Shown here: one piece after another, positions 52,686 through 62,800 of the stretch | Layout of the letters: each line of letters opens with the position of its first letter | How positions within the stretch are numbered: position 1 is the first letter of the stretch | Assembly (NCBI GenBank): GCA_963817885.1 | Contig: CAWFQE010000004.1 | Coordinates: 124,001 to 188,000 of the forward strand | Direction of reading: 5' to 3' | Length of the DNA stretch: 64,000 nucleotides | From: CAVOHU01 sp963817885 | GTDB lineage: Bacteria; Acidobacteriota; Vicinamibacteria; Vicinamibacterales; JAKQTR01 | Notes under the pieces: generated by a model | Databases searched by the model: none | What the model saw: the letters and a program-made list of their open reading frames with translations, nothing else | What the model was told of the DNA's origin: nothing | Translations under genes and position numbers: made by a program

Positions 52686-52701
52686 TGTGCTCAACTGAAC
52701 A
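52686..52701 (+). promoter_or_regulatory. TGTGC-N6-GAACA box for the hybrid kinase
   Basis: TGTGCTCAACTGAACA is centred 34.5 bp from the end of TACATT (52723-52728), which is a strong -10, predicting +1 near 52735 and a 77-base leader. Confidence 0.7.
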
Positions 52702-52811
52702 GCTACTTCCTGTCGCGGCCGGTACATTCGAGGAGCACACCTCCGGGTGTGTCCGGAATGGAACGGCGGATCTCGGATTGATGCTGACGGCACCAGGGGA
52801 GCGACCGCGCC

Positions 52812-54862
<2,051 letters not shown>

Positions 54863-57317
54863 CGGCTCGTGGCCGACGAGTGGGGCGCCTGCAGGAGGAC
54901 CGTGGCCGGTGCCTGCCGGTCCGTGCCGCGCGCGTCCGGCGCAGCCTGCGCCGCCAGGTAATTGTCGATCCCGCTCTCGATCTCGCGTGGGAAGCTCGGC
55001 GCCTGTCCGACCAGCCGGTCCTTGTAGACGCGCAGCATGATCTCGCGGAAGATGGGAAGCGCCGTGAGCCCGCCGGTTTCCCTCGACCCAAGCGGGTGAT
55101 TGTCGTCGAAGCCGATCCGGACCGCCACGGTAATCCCCGACGGTCCGTAGGTGGATCCCACGAACAAGGCATCGCGGAAGTCGCTGGTCGTTCCGGTCTT
55201 GCCCATGACCGGGACCGGAAAACTGCCGGCGTCGAGGCTGTGGGCGGTGCCGTCAGGCAGGCGAACCACGCCCCGGAGGCCCTCCTGGATCGAGCGCAGG
55301 GCTGCGGAACCGATCTCGCGCGCGCCTTGCGGCGCCTCGTAGATTTCCTCGCCGGAGACGCCAGTGACGCGATCGATGACGTGCGGTTCCGCGAGAACGC
55401 CCGACGCGATGGCGCGATAGGCGTCCGCCAATTCCAGCAATCGCACCTCCGACGCTCCCAGCGCCGTGGACAGATAGGGTTGCAGCGGGGTGCGGATTCC
55501 CATCTGATGGGCGGTGCGGATCACCGTGCCAACCCCGATCTCCCGCGTGATCCAGACAGCCACCGCGTTGCGCGACTCGGCCAGCGCCTGGCGCACCGGG
55601 ATCGGGCCCTTGAACTGGTTGTCGTAGTTGGCGATCCACTTGGTGCCGCCATTCACGCCGAGCGGTACCTCGATCGGTTCGTCAGGAACCGTGGTGTCCA
55701 GGTCAAGGCCCGACTCGAACGCCGCCAGGTACACGAGCGGTTTCATCGCGGAGCCAGGCTGACGCAGCGAGCCGGTGACGCGGTTGTAGTCGGAGTAGAC
55801 CGTGTCGCGATTCCTGTAGATCCGCCGCCCGCCCGCTTCGGCCAGGACCGCGGCGTTGGCGTTGCCAAGCACGACTACCGAGCCCTGGATCAGGCCTCTT
55901 CCTTTGGGGTGTCTCTTCTCGTACAACGCCAGGCCGTGCTCGAGGGCGTCGTTGACGATCGTCTGCACGCGCGCGTCGACGGTCGACCCAATCACGATCC
56001 GTCCCTGGAACAGATCTTCGACGCTGAAGCGGGACCCGCCATGCTGGACCACCTCGTCGAGGACGTGCTCGATCGCCGCCGGAGCGTCGGTCTGGATCAG
56101 GCTGAGCTTGGCGACCCGGATCGGGTCGCCCTGGCAGCGCTTCGCGAGGCTCGCCGGAATGTCTCCGTGCCGGGCCATCAGGGCGAGGATCTGGTTGCGT
56201 CGGTCAATCGGCCGGCGGTTCCCGGGCACGGGGGCGTAGTCCCGCGGCGACTTGCCGATCGCCGCCAGGAGGGCCGCGTTGCCCGCGTCCTCGGACGTAT
56301 AGCTCGACAACGGCTTGCCAAAGTAGTACTCGGATGCGGCCGCGAAGCCGTAGCGGCCGTTGCCCAGGTAGATGAAGCTCGCGTAGCGCGCGAAAATCTC
56401 GCGCTTGGCCCGCTCCTGCGACCCGTACCGCGCGCGCATCTCTCTCTCGAGCCAGAGGGTCAGGCGCACCTCCTCCATCTTCCGCAGCAGTTTGTTGACG
56501 GCGGAGGCTCCCAGGACCAGCGAGAGGAGCCGGGGGGGCGCCAGGCCGGCGTGGAAGATCGCATCGCCATCGGGTCGGCTCGTCAGACCCTGCAGGAAGT
56601 AGCCGCGGACCAGTTGCTGCGTGAGCGTCGACCCCCCCTGCGGCAGGAGCAGCCGCAACCCATGGCCGCCCTTCCACCATTCCGAAAGCGAACGCACCGC
56701 CGTCTTCTGAATCACCCGCGGCAGCGCGCGATAGTCCACGCCTGAGTGCGAGAAGAAGCGCTTGTCCTCGGCGGCCAGGACCGCCTGGCGCAGGATGAGA
56801 GGCACTTCGTCGTAGGTCACGATCCGGCGGTACTCGCGCGCCAGCTCGATCAGCACCTTGCCGTGAATGTCGCGGACGACGCCGGTCGTCGGGGGCTCGA
56901 ATCGAACGAAGGCGTCGAGATTGGGCAGGCCGGCGCGATCGAAGTACACGTGGTGGACCAGCCACGCCGCCGTCATCAGGACCAGCGCCACCGGCGTGAG
57001 CGCGACGCCGAGAAGGACGGCACGGCGCCTCCGCGTCGCTGTCAGTTGCGCTGCCAGGCGTCGGACGACGCGCAATCGCGCGAAGAGAGCCCGCATCCGC
57101 TCGCGAGCGGCGTTGGCCGGGCTCGCCGCCTCGGCGACGCACGTTTCGGGCTGACGGATCGGTGCCTGCGCCGTGGTCGGGCCGGCGCCCGTGTCGTCGC
57201 CCGGGCGCGCAGTGCCATCGACCCGGTGCGAGCCGGTCATAACAGACCTGACAGCATGTGATGGGTCCTTCCTGTTCCTGCCCCGCCCCAGCATGCCCCG
57301 GACGGTGGCCGAAGGTC

Positions 57318-57333
57318 TGTTCACTCCTGAACA
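57318..57333 (-). promoter_or_regulatory. TGTTC-N6-GAACA box for the PBP1A gene
   Basis: On the plus strand this reads TGTTCACTCCTGAACA, a perfect match outside the central four bases. On the minus strand the centre is 35.5 bp from the end of CATGCT (57295-57290), predicting +1 near 57283. It lies 35 bp from the box at 57353. Confidence 0.65.
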
Positions 57334-57352
57334 CACGCGAAACGCGGCCCCC

Positions 57353-57368
57353 TGTGCAGTCTTGAACA
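57353..57368 (+). promoter_or_regulatory. TGTGC-N6-GAACA box for the gene at 57451
   Basis: TGTGCAGTCTTGAACA is centred 35.5 bp from the end of TAAGGT (57391-57396), predicting +1 near 57403 and a 48-base leader with GGAGGG before the ATG. Confidence 0.7.
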
Positions 57369-57450
57369 GACGCCCGAACCAGGCGCTTGGTAAGGTTGTG
57401 CCGTTCGCACAGTGTTCGGGCGGATGTCTTTGCTAATGGAGGGACTCTAA

Positions 57451-59103
57451 ATGACTGAAAGCAGAACGAGGCACATTGTCGTATCGGGGCTGGCGCTGGG
57501 GCTGGCGCTGGGGCTGGCACAGGCATCAGTGGCTGCGGGGCAGGGCAGCAGTCCGACCGCCGTGCATAACGCCCAGCGCCTCGGCGGTCCGACCGCGTTC
57601 TACGCGCCACCCTTGAGGTCCGCTGCAAGCCTGAAGCAGATGGTCGCGAGACGCGGCATGGCGGAGGACATCCGGACGGTGCTGCGCGAAAGCGGCATTC
57701 CGGAAACGGCCGACGCCGTCCTGGCGGTGCTCGCCGGGGCCACGACTTCAGTGGCGGGCGGCTCCTGCGAGGAGGCGACGCCGGCTGACGGGACCATCGT
57801 GGCATGCGATTTTCAGCCGGGATCGAACCTGCTGTGGATGGCCTACCGGCCCAATGCCAACAGGGGAATCCGCACGCCGGGCCGGCTCGAGCGAGTCAGG
57901 TGGGCTGGCGCCAAGCCGTTCAAGGCGCTTCTCTTCCGCGTCACGAACGACTACAAGATCTACACCTTCATCCTGCCGATGGCGTGTTCCAACCTGTCGC
58001 TGATGTCGGTCAAGGAGATCGAAGGCGAGCCGGTCAACCTGGCCGTCGACCGGACGTGCGACCCGAAGACCGGCGAACTGCGCGCGACGATCAAGGCGGC
58101 CAGCAGGGATCTCGAGCGGGTGCAACGGGTGAGCGTGGCCATCAACGGCCAACCGGCTGGTGAGCTGACCGCTCCCTCCTGGACGATCACTTCCAACAAG
58201 CCCGGCGACTACTCGTTCGACGTGACCGATACGAAGGGCCGGTCCTATCCCGTATCGCCACGAACCGTCCGCATGGAGGTTTGCCCGCCGCCGGTCGTGA
58301 TACCCAGGCAGGTGGTTGGACCGACCTGCAACGTCGCGCTCACATTCGTCCCGGTAAGGGGCGCCTACGAGATCAGCGTCGACGCGACGCAGAGCCGGAC
58401 CGGTGCGAGCGGTGTCGCTCCCACGGTCACGGTCGACCTGCGCAACGAAGGTGTCACAGGGTCGGAGCAGAAGCTGACGCTTGACAGCAGCCTCGCCGGA
58501 AAGGTCACGGTGCGCAGGCCCGGCACGTACCACGCAACGGCGACGGTGACCACGCCGCAGGCGGTCGAGACAGCCGAGTATCGCTACGAGGGCACCGCCA
58601 CGTGCGAAGCGAGTGTCACGATCGAGAAACCCGCCGGCGGCGTCGGGATCTTCTTCGACGTCCTCGGGGGCAAAGAGCGCCGCGTGCGCCCGATTGAAGG
58701 GACAAACCTGGAATTCGCCCAGTGCTCGCCGCTGCTCGGCGTGAAGTTCGGGGTCGCGAAGCGGTTCCAGAGCGACTGGGAGGTGGCCGGGGCGCTAGGC
58801 GCCGCCATCAGCCTGGTCACCGATGAGCACAAGGTGAAGAAGTCGGCGTTGTTCATCGATGGCGAGGTCAACAGGTACTTCTCTGGAGACTTCTTCATCG
58901 GCACCGGACTCTCCTTCTGGGATCTGACGCGAGGCGACACGCGGACGGCGGCGTGGCTCCTGCACTTCGGCATCCCGCTGTCGAGAAGCGCGAGAGTCCC
59001 GGTGTTCTTCCTCGGCGAGGGGCGTCTGTTCCTCAACCACCTCGGCGACATCAGCAACAACTACCTGGTGTGGGCCGGCGTGCGGGTGATGATCAAGCCG
59101 TAG
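57451..59103 (+). CDS. Secreted protein of unknown function
   Basis: This encodes 550 residues; ATG 57451 follows GGAGGGACTCTAA. The signal peptide contains a triple GLAL repeat (VSGLALGLALGLAQASVAAG). The N-terminal third has four conserved-looking Cys (GSCEEATPADGTIVACDF, MACSNL, RTCDPK); a middle part looks like Ig or PKD-type strands (KPGDYSFDVTDTKGRSYPVSP, LTLDSSLAGKVTVRRPGTYHATATVTT); the last 150 residues (GVKFGVAKRFQSDWEVAGALGAA ... VNRYFSGDFFIGTGLSFWDLTR ... YLVWAGVRVMIKP) resemble an outer-membrane beta-barrel end. It may be an Acidobacteriota surface protein. Confidence 0.7.
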   Translation: MTESRTRHIVVSGLALGLALGLAQASVAAGQGSSPTAVHNAQRLGGPTAFYAPPLRSAASLKQMVARRGMAEDIRTVLRESGIPETADAVLAVLAGATTSVAGGSCEEATPADGTIVACDFQPGSNLLWMAYRPNANRGIRTPGRLERVRWAGAKPFKALLFRVTNDYKIYTFILPMACSNLSLMSVKEIEGEPVNLAVDRTCDPKTGELRATIKAASRDLERVQRVSVAINGQPAGELTAPSWTITSNKPGDYSFDVTDTKGRSYPVSPRTVRMEVCPPPVVIPRQVVGPTCNVALTFVPVRGAYEISVDATQSRTGASGVAPTVTVDLRNEGVTGSEQKLTLDSSLAGKVTVRRPGTYHATATVTTPQAVETAEYRYEGTATCEASVTIEKPAGGVGIFFDVLGGKERRVRPIEGTNLEFAQCSPLLGVKFGVAKRFQSDWEVAGALGAAISLVTDEHKVKKSALFIDGEVNRYFSGDFFIGTGLSFWDLTRGDTRTAAWLLHFGIPLSRSARVPVFFLGEGRLFLNHLGDISNNYLVWAGVRVMIKP

Positions 59104-59128
59104 CGCGCGCCGACGGAGCAACACACCT

Positions 59129-59156
59129 GGCCGGCGATCCGAGGGGGTCGCCGGCC
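59129..59156 (+). terminator. GC-rich hairpin after the gene at 57451
   Basis: Left arm GGCCGGCGATCC and right arm GGGTCGCCGGCC pair over 12 bp with one G-T wobble and a 4-base loop, 26 bases after the stop codon. There is no T-run. Confidence 0.5.
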
Positions 59157-59199
59157 CGGTCTCCAGCCCGTTCACACGTATGCACAAGGATCAACTCTC

Positions 59200-59475
59200 A
59201 TGACGTACACCTTGCCCGGGCTCATCGTTCTCATCGTCATCGCGGCCGTGTGCGGGGCCGTCGGCAGGGCGCTGGCCGGCGGGGCCCGCGGCGGGCTCAT
59301 CGTATCCACCGTTCTCGGGTTCATCGGCGCGCTCATCGGGCCGTGGATCGCGGCCCAGTTGCGCCTGTCGGAGCCGCTCGTGATCCAGATCAGCGGGCAT
59401 CCCTTCCCCGTGTTGTGGTCGATTATCGGCGCTGCGCTCTTCGTGGCGCTCATGCACCTGTTCTACAGGCGATAG
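59200..59475 (+). CDS. GlsB/YeaQ/YmgE family membrane protein
   Basis: This encodes 91 residues; ATG 59200 has AAGGATC upstream. Three hydrophobic helices with Gly spacing (LIVLIVIAAVCGAVGRALAGG, GLIVSTVLGFIGALIGPWIAAQL, LWSIIGAALFVALMHLFY) match the transglycosylase-associated family, which in enterics and enterococci is a stress-induced membrane protein. No catalytic site is expected. It heads a run of small membrane genes (59200-60899). Confidence 0.88.
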   Translation: MTYTLPGLIVLIVIAAVCGAVGRALAGGARGGLIVSTVLGFIGALIGPWIAAQLRLSEPLVIQISGHPFPVLWSIIGAALFVALMHLFYRR

Positions 59476-59513
59476 ATGGCAGCTAACCGCGAGAACGGAC
59501 CGTGGAGGATTTC

Positions 59514-59714
59514 ATGAAGTCGATGCAGATGTACCTGGTGGGGTATGTCGTCCTGGTGGGCGGGCTCATCGCCTCGCTGTGGAAGCTTGGCGTGCTCGAA
59601 CGCGTGGGCGTCGCGTGGACGGCGATTGGGATCGTGATCGCGGTCGGGCTCGGGATCATGCTGTCGGTCTCGATGGGGAAGTCCCACACGCTCGAGGTGG
59701 ACGAGAAGCACTAG
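59514..59714 (+). CDS. Small membrane protein
   Basis: This encodes 66 residues from ATG 59514 (GGAGG 5 bases upstream; a GTG at 59502 is in frame). Two transmembrane helices (YLVGYVVLVGGLIASLWKLG and WTAIGIVIAVGLGIMLSVSM) are followed by a short polar tail (GKSHTLEVDEKH). A degraded copy of its last 20 residues recurs before the gene at 60138, so this tail is part of a local duplication. Confidence 0.75.
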   Translation: MKSMQMYLVGYVVLVGGLIASLWKLGVLERVGVAWTAIGIVIAVGLGIMLSVSMGKSHTLEVDEKH

Positions 59715-59744
59715 ATCGCCGCAATCAGCGGTGAGGAGATTGAC

Positions 59745-59951
59745 ATGCGGTTGATCGGAATCGTCCTCCTGGCCGTCGGGATCCTGGCCCTCGCGTACGG
59801 CGGATTCGGCTACACCAGGCAGACTCACGACGCCAAGCTCGGGCCCCTGGAGATCTCCATCAGCGAGAAGAAACAAGTGAACGTTCCGGTGTGGGCGGGA
59901 GTGGTTCTTGCCGTCGTCGGCGGTGGACTCCTGCTCAGCGGCAAGAAGTAG
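59745..59951 (+). CDS. Small membrane protein (duplicated pair, copy 1)
   Basis: This encodes 68 residues; ATG 59745 follows GGTGAGGAGATTGAC. One helix at each end (RLIGIVLLAVGILALAYGGF and VPVWAGVVLAVVGGGLLLSG) flanks a short loop, YTRQTHDAKLGPLEISISEKKQ. The layout resembles DUF3185-type proteins. The gene at 60138 is its paralogue, and the Shine-Dalgarno region is duplicated too (GGTGAGGAGATGGAT). Confidence 0.8.
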   Translation: MRLIGIVLLAVGILALAYGGFGYTRQTHDAKLGPLEISISEKKQVNVPVWAGVVLAVVGGGLLLSGKK

Positions 59952-60137
59952 CGCGCGGGCTGCAGCCCTGCTGCGCTCGCCACGCCCGGGCTGAGGTCGG
60001 GCTGATCGCGAGGAAGGGGGCGCTGAGAGGTGGTGGTCAACCTCGAAGGCGCGAGGCTGTCCGTGTCGATGGGGACAAGCAGGACGGTCGAGGCGGACGG
60101 GAAACACTGGGCCGCGGATCGCGGTGAGGAGATGGAT

Positions 60138-60362
60138 ATGCGGATGATCGGAGTCGTCGTCCTGTGCATCGGGATCATGGTTCTCGCGTTTGGCGGATTC
60201 GGCTCTGCCCGGCAGGCTCACGACGCCAAACTCGCGTCCGTGGAGATCTCCACAAGCGAGAAGAAGCCCGGGAACGTGCCGGTGTGGGCGGGAATGGTGC
60301 TTGCCGTCCTCGGCGGAGGGCTCCTGCTGACGTCGACGAAGTATCGCATCGGCCGGGTGTGA
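60138..60362 (+). CDS. Small membrane protein (duplicated pair, copy 2)
   Basis: This encodes 74 residues. ATG 60138 is chosen by alignment with copy 1; the sequence MRMIGVVVLCIGIMVLAFGG, ARQAHDAKLASVEISTSEKK and VPVWAGMVLAVLGGGLLLTS is clearly homologous along its whole length, with a longer C-terminus (TKYRIGRV). Upstream in-frame residues come from a degraded copy of the 59514 gene tail. The function is unknown. Confidence 0.75.
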   Translation: MRMIGVVVLCIGIMVLAFGGFGSARQAHDAKLASVEISTSEKKPGNVPVWAGMVLAVLGGGLLLTSTKYRIGRV

Positions 60363-60464
60363 GGACATCTTCCGCCCGGGCGTGCTCCGACGATACGGGA
60401 CGGCGAGCGGGTTGTTCAGAAGTGAATCGCCGGGCGCACGCGCCGGCACACACAGGAGGAAGCC

Positions 60465-60899
60465 ATGGCCATCTCGACACCGGCGAAACTCGGGATTGGC
60501 GCTCTCGTCGTGTTGGCCGCGTTTCTGATTGGGTACGTGCCCGCATCGATCAGTGCCCGCGCCGCACGGGCCGAACAGGATCGGCTCTCGCACCAGCTGG
60601 CGATGGCGTCCCTCCAGGTCCAGCTCGGCATGATGAGTTATGAAGTCAATCGGGACAACTACGGGCATGCCGCCCTGCTGGCGACGCCATTCTTCGACGG
60701 CCTGCGAGCGGCGATCGCGGATCCCGCCAATCAGGCAGTGGCGCAGCCGCTCCAGGCGGTCCTCGGTCGCCGGGACGAGATCACGTCGGATTTGGCGAAA
60801 GCCGACGCCGGGGTCAGGACCAAGATCGCTGACTTGTTCGCAGCGCTGACTCGACTGGCGCCTGTGCCGGGCCTCACGCTTCCGGCCGCTACTCCCTGA
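60465..60899 (+). CDS. Membrane-anchored helical hypothetical protein
   Basis: This encodes 144 residues; ATG 60465 follows CAGGAGGAAGCC. One N-terminal helix (KLGIGALVVLAAFLIGYVPASI) leads into a long helix (AARAEQDRLSHQLAMASLQVQLGMMSYEVNRDNYGHAALLATPFFDGL) and a second helical hairpin (RDEITSDLAKADAGVRTKIADLFAALTRL). It resembles a periplasmic coiled-coil domain. A weaker palindrome TGTTCAGAAGTGAATC lies at 60413 but is not phased to a -10 here. Confidence 0.65.
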   Translation: MAISTPAKLGIGALVVLAAFLIGYVPASISARAARAEQDRLSHQLAMASLQVQLGMMSYEVNRDNYGHAALLATPFFDGLRAAIADPANQAVAQPLQAVLGRRDEITSDLAKADAGVRTKIADLFAALTRLAPVPGLTLPAATP

Positions 60900-61122
60900 C
60901 ATCCGCGCGGTGTCCCTCTTCTGAATCGCGGCGGCCAGAACCTCGACCTGTGACCCGGCCGGGAGATGGGCTCCCGGCCGGGTGTCGCAGCCAATCTTCA
61001 TCGATTTCAGCCGCCAGTCCTCCAACGTCCCAAAGTGAACACAGGATCCAGGTCGTTGCGACCTACGATCGATTGGGTCGTGTCGTGTCAATTCTTGGGG
61101 ACAGGGAAATCCGCTGCACATC

Positions 61123-62604
61123 ATGTCGAATACCTGGTCGATCTGGCGCGCTGTCACGTGTCTGCTGATCGGCGCGATGGTGTCCCTGGGCGGGCAGGGA
61201 GTCGCCACGTGCGCGCCCCGTCAATCCGGGGGCCAGCCGCCGTCGCCCGCCGCGTCTCCTGTGGCCCGGCCGCAGGACCAGCCGCCGCTCCCCGCCGTTC
61301 GTCTCGCGGCAACCGACGCGGCCGCGTGGCAGCTCCTCGGCAACACTCGATACCTGAGTGGCGACCTGATGGGGGCGCTCGACGCCTGGAACCACGTGGG
61401 CGAGCCGCGCCTCGACACGACCGACATCCACGGTGCCGAGCGGACACGGCAGCCGGTCGTCGCCCGAACCGCGGGAATGCAGCCTCAGGAGAAGCTGACC
61501 TCCGGGGCGTTCGGGCGGGCGCTGCGCCGGCTTCATGACCTGCCGGTTGCCTCGAATGCGCGAATGACCTATGAACCCGTCGACGGCGGGCTCGCCCGGC
61601 TCGACGTCTTCATCAACGAGCGCTCAGTCGTGCCGAGCGGGTTGCAGGCGGCTGCCACCATCGTCGGCCGCGCGTTGTTGAACAACGAGCTGAAGGTCGA
61701 CGTCGCCGGCCCCCTGGGGGCCGGTGAGATGGAGAGCGTGTCGTGGCGGTGGTCCGCCGGCCGGCCGCGCGTGATGCTCGGCCTGGCGCTCCCATCTCCT
61801 GAGTGGCTTCCAGGAATCATCTCGGTCGACGCGCTCTGGGAGCGGCAGTCGTACGATGCGACGCCGTCGTCATCCGATGTCACGCTGGTGCGTGAGGAGC
61901 GCCGCCGCGTCGGGCTGCACCTCGCCGACTGGTCGACGAGCTGGCTCCGGTGGCAGACCGGCGCTGCCTTCGACCGCCTGCGCGAATATGGCAGCCTCGA
62001 TCAGCGCCTGGCCGGAACGCGCAACTATCTCGCGGTGGAGAGCACGCTCGACGCCCGTCTGGCCGGCGACCGCGTCGCCCTGGCGGCGTCCGCAGGCTGG
62101 TGGGCGCCGTTCGCCGGCGGTGATCGTTTCAGCTCGGGCGGACTGCTTGCGGCGTGGCGCTCGACCGCCGATGCGACAGTCCCGTCCTGGTCTGCGGTGA
62201 CCGAGATTGCAGTTGCCAGCCATGCGGCGCCGCTCGCGCTGTGGCCGGGAGCGGGCACCGGCCACGGGCGCAGCGGACTGCTTCGCGCGCACCCGCTGCA
62301 CACGAGCGGCGTGCTGACAGGCCCGGCGTTTGGCCGCGAACTGGCGCATGGCACGCTGGAGTACGCACGGCCCGTGATGCGCACGCTCGGGACCGGCCTC
62401 TCGATCGCAGGGTTCGTCGATGCCGCGCGAGCGTGGCATCGGCTGATCGGGCTCGAGACTTCGCCCCTCTACGTCGACGCCGGGGTTGGCGTGCGCCTGC
62501 AGGCGCCAGGCCACGCCGGCGCCGTCCGGATCGACGTCGCGCGCGGCCTTCGTGGTGGGGGCACCACGCTGTCCGCCAGCTGGGGCGGGGCGTGGCCCCG
62601 GTGA
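61123..62604 (+). CDS. Outer-membrane beta-barrel protein, BamA/TamA-like
   Basis: This encodes 493 residues from ATG 61123. A signal peptide is followed by a Pro/Gln linker, a region like one POTRA domain (LARLDVFINERSVVPSG), and a long beta-barrel: alternating strands such as SVSWRWSAGRPRVMLGLALP, RRVGLHLADWSTSWLRWQTGAAFDRL and, at the end, SPLYVDAGVGVRLQAPGHAGAVRIDVARGLRGGGTTLSASW, which is the pattern of BamA/TamA C-termini. No Shine-Dalgarno sequence is obvious. It may assemble or transport outer-membrane proteins. Confidence 0.7.
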   Translation: MSNTWSIWRAVTCLLIGAMVSLGGQGVATCAPRQSGGQPPSPAASPVARPQDQPPLPAVRLAATDAAAWQLLGNTRYLSGDLMGALDAWNHVGEPRLDTTDIHGAERTRQPVVARTAGMQPQEKLTSGAFGRALRRLHDLPVASNARMTYEPVDGGLARLDVFINERSVVPSGLQAAATIVGRALLNNELKVDVAGPLGAGEMESVSWRWSAGRPRVMLGLALPSPEWLPGIISVDALWERQSYDATPSSSDVTLVREERRRVGLHLADWSTSWLRWQTGAAFDRLREYGSLDQRLAGTRNYLAVESTLDARLAGDRVALAASAGWWAPFAGGDRFSSGGLLAAWRSTADATVPSWSAVTEIAVASHAAPLALWPGAGTGHGRSGLLRAHPLHTSGVLTGPAFGRELAHGTLEYARPVMRTLGTGLSIAGFVDAARAWHRLIGLETSPLYVDAGVGVRLQAPGHAGAVRIDVARGLRGGGTTLSASWGGAWPR

Positions 62605-62617
62605 GCGTCGGGCCGGA

Positions 62618-62633
62618 TGTGCTGTTCGGGACA
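62618..62633 (+). promoter_or_regulatory. TGTGC-N6-GGACA box for the ABC exporter
   Basis: TGTGCTGTTCGGGACA is centred 34.5 bp from the end of TATGCT (62655-62660), predicting +1 near 62667 and a leader of about 134 bases before ATG 62801. Confidence 0.6.
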
Positions 62634-62800
62634 GCGCGGTGCTGACCGAATGGTTATGCTCACTGACATCAGGCCGATTCGGGACTCCGGGATCGTGACC
62701 GGGACGCGCTGTTCCTCCTCATCATCCTCGTGGTCCGGCAGCCCCGCGCCCGTTCCCCGCGACCCCGCGCCTCCCCCGACCAAGGCAGCAGCGAGCAGAC

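Larger units (their letters stand above)
59690..60362. repeat. Tandem duplication of a gene module
   Basis: The segment covering the tail of the gene at 59514 plus the gene at 59745 recurs about 390 bp downstream. The residues before 60138 read LSVSMGTSRTVEADGKH, matching the 59514 tail LSVSMGKSHTLEVDEKH, so the copy includes a truncated upstream gene. Confidence 0.65.

Noticed and set aside
59173..59190. TTCACACGTATGCACA before the GlsB/YeaQ gene
   Set aside because: Only the right arm matches and it lies too close to the start codon.
60413..60428. TGTTCAGAAGTGAATC upstream of the gene at 60465
   Set aside because: One arm is degraded and the -10 position falls on the Shine-Dalgarno sequence, so it is not counted as a regulon site.
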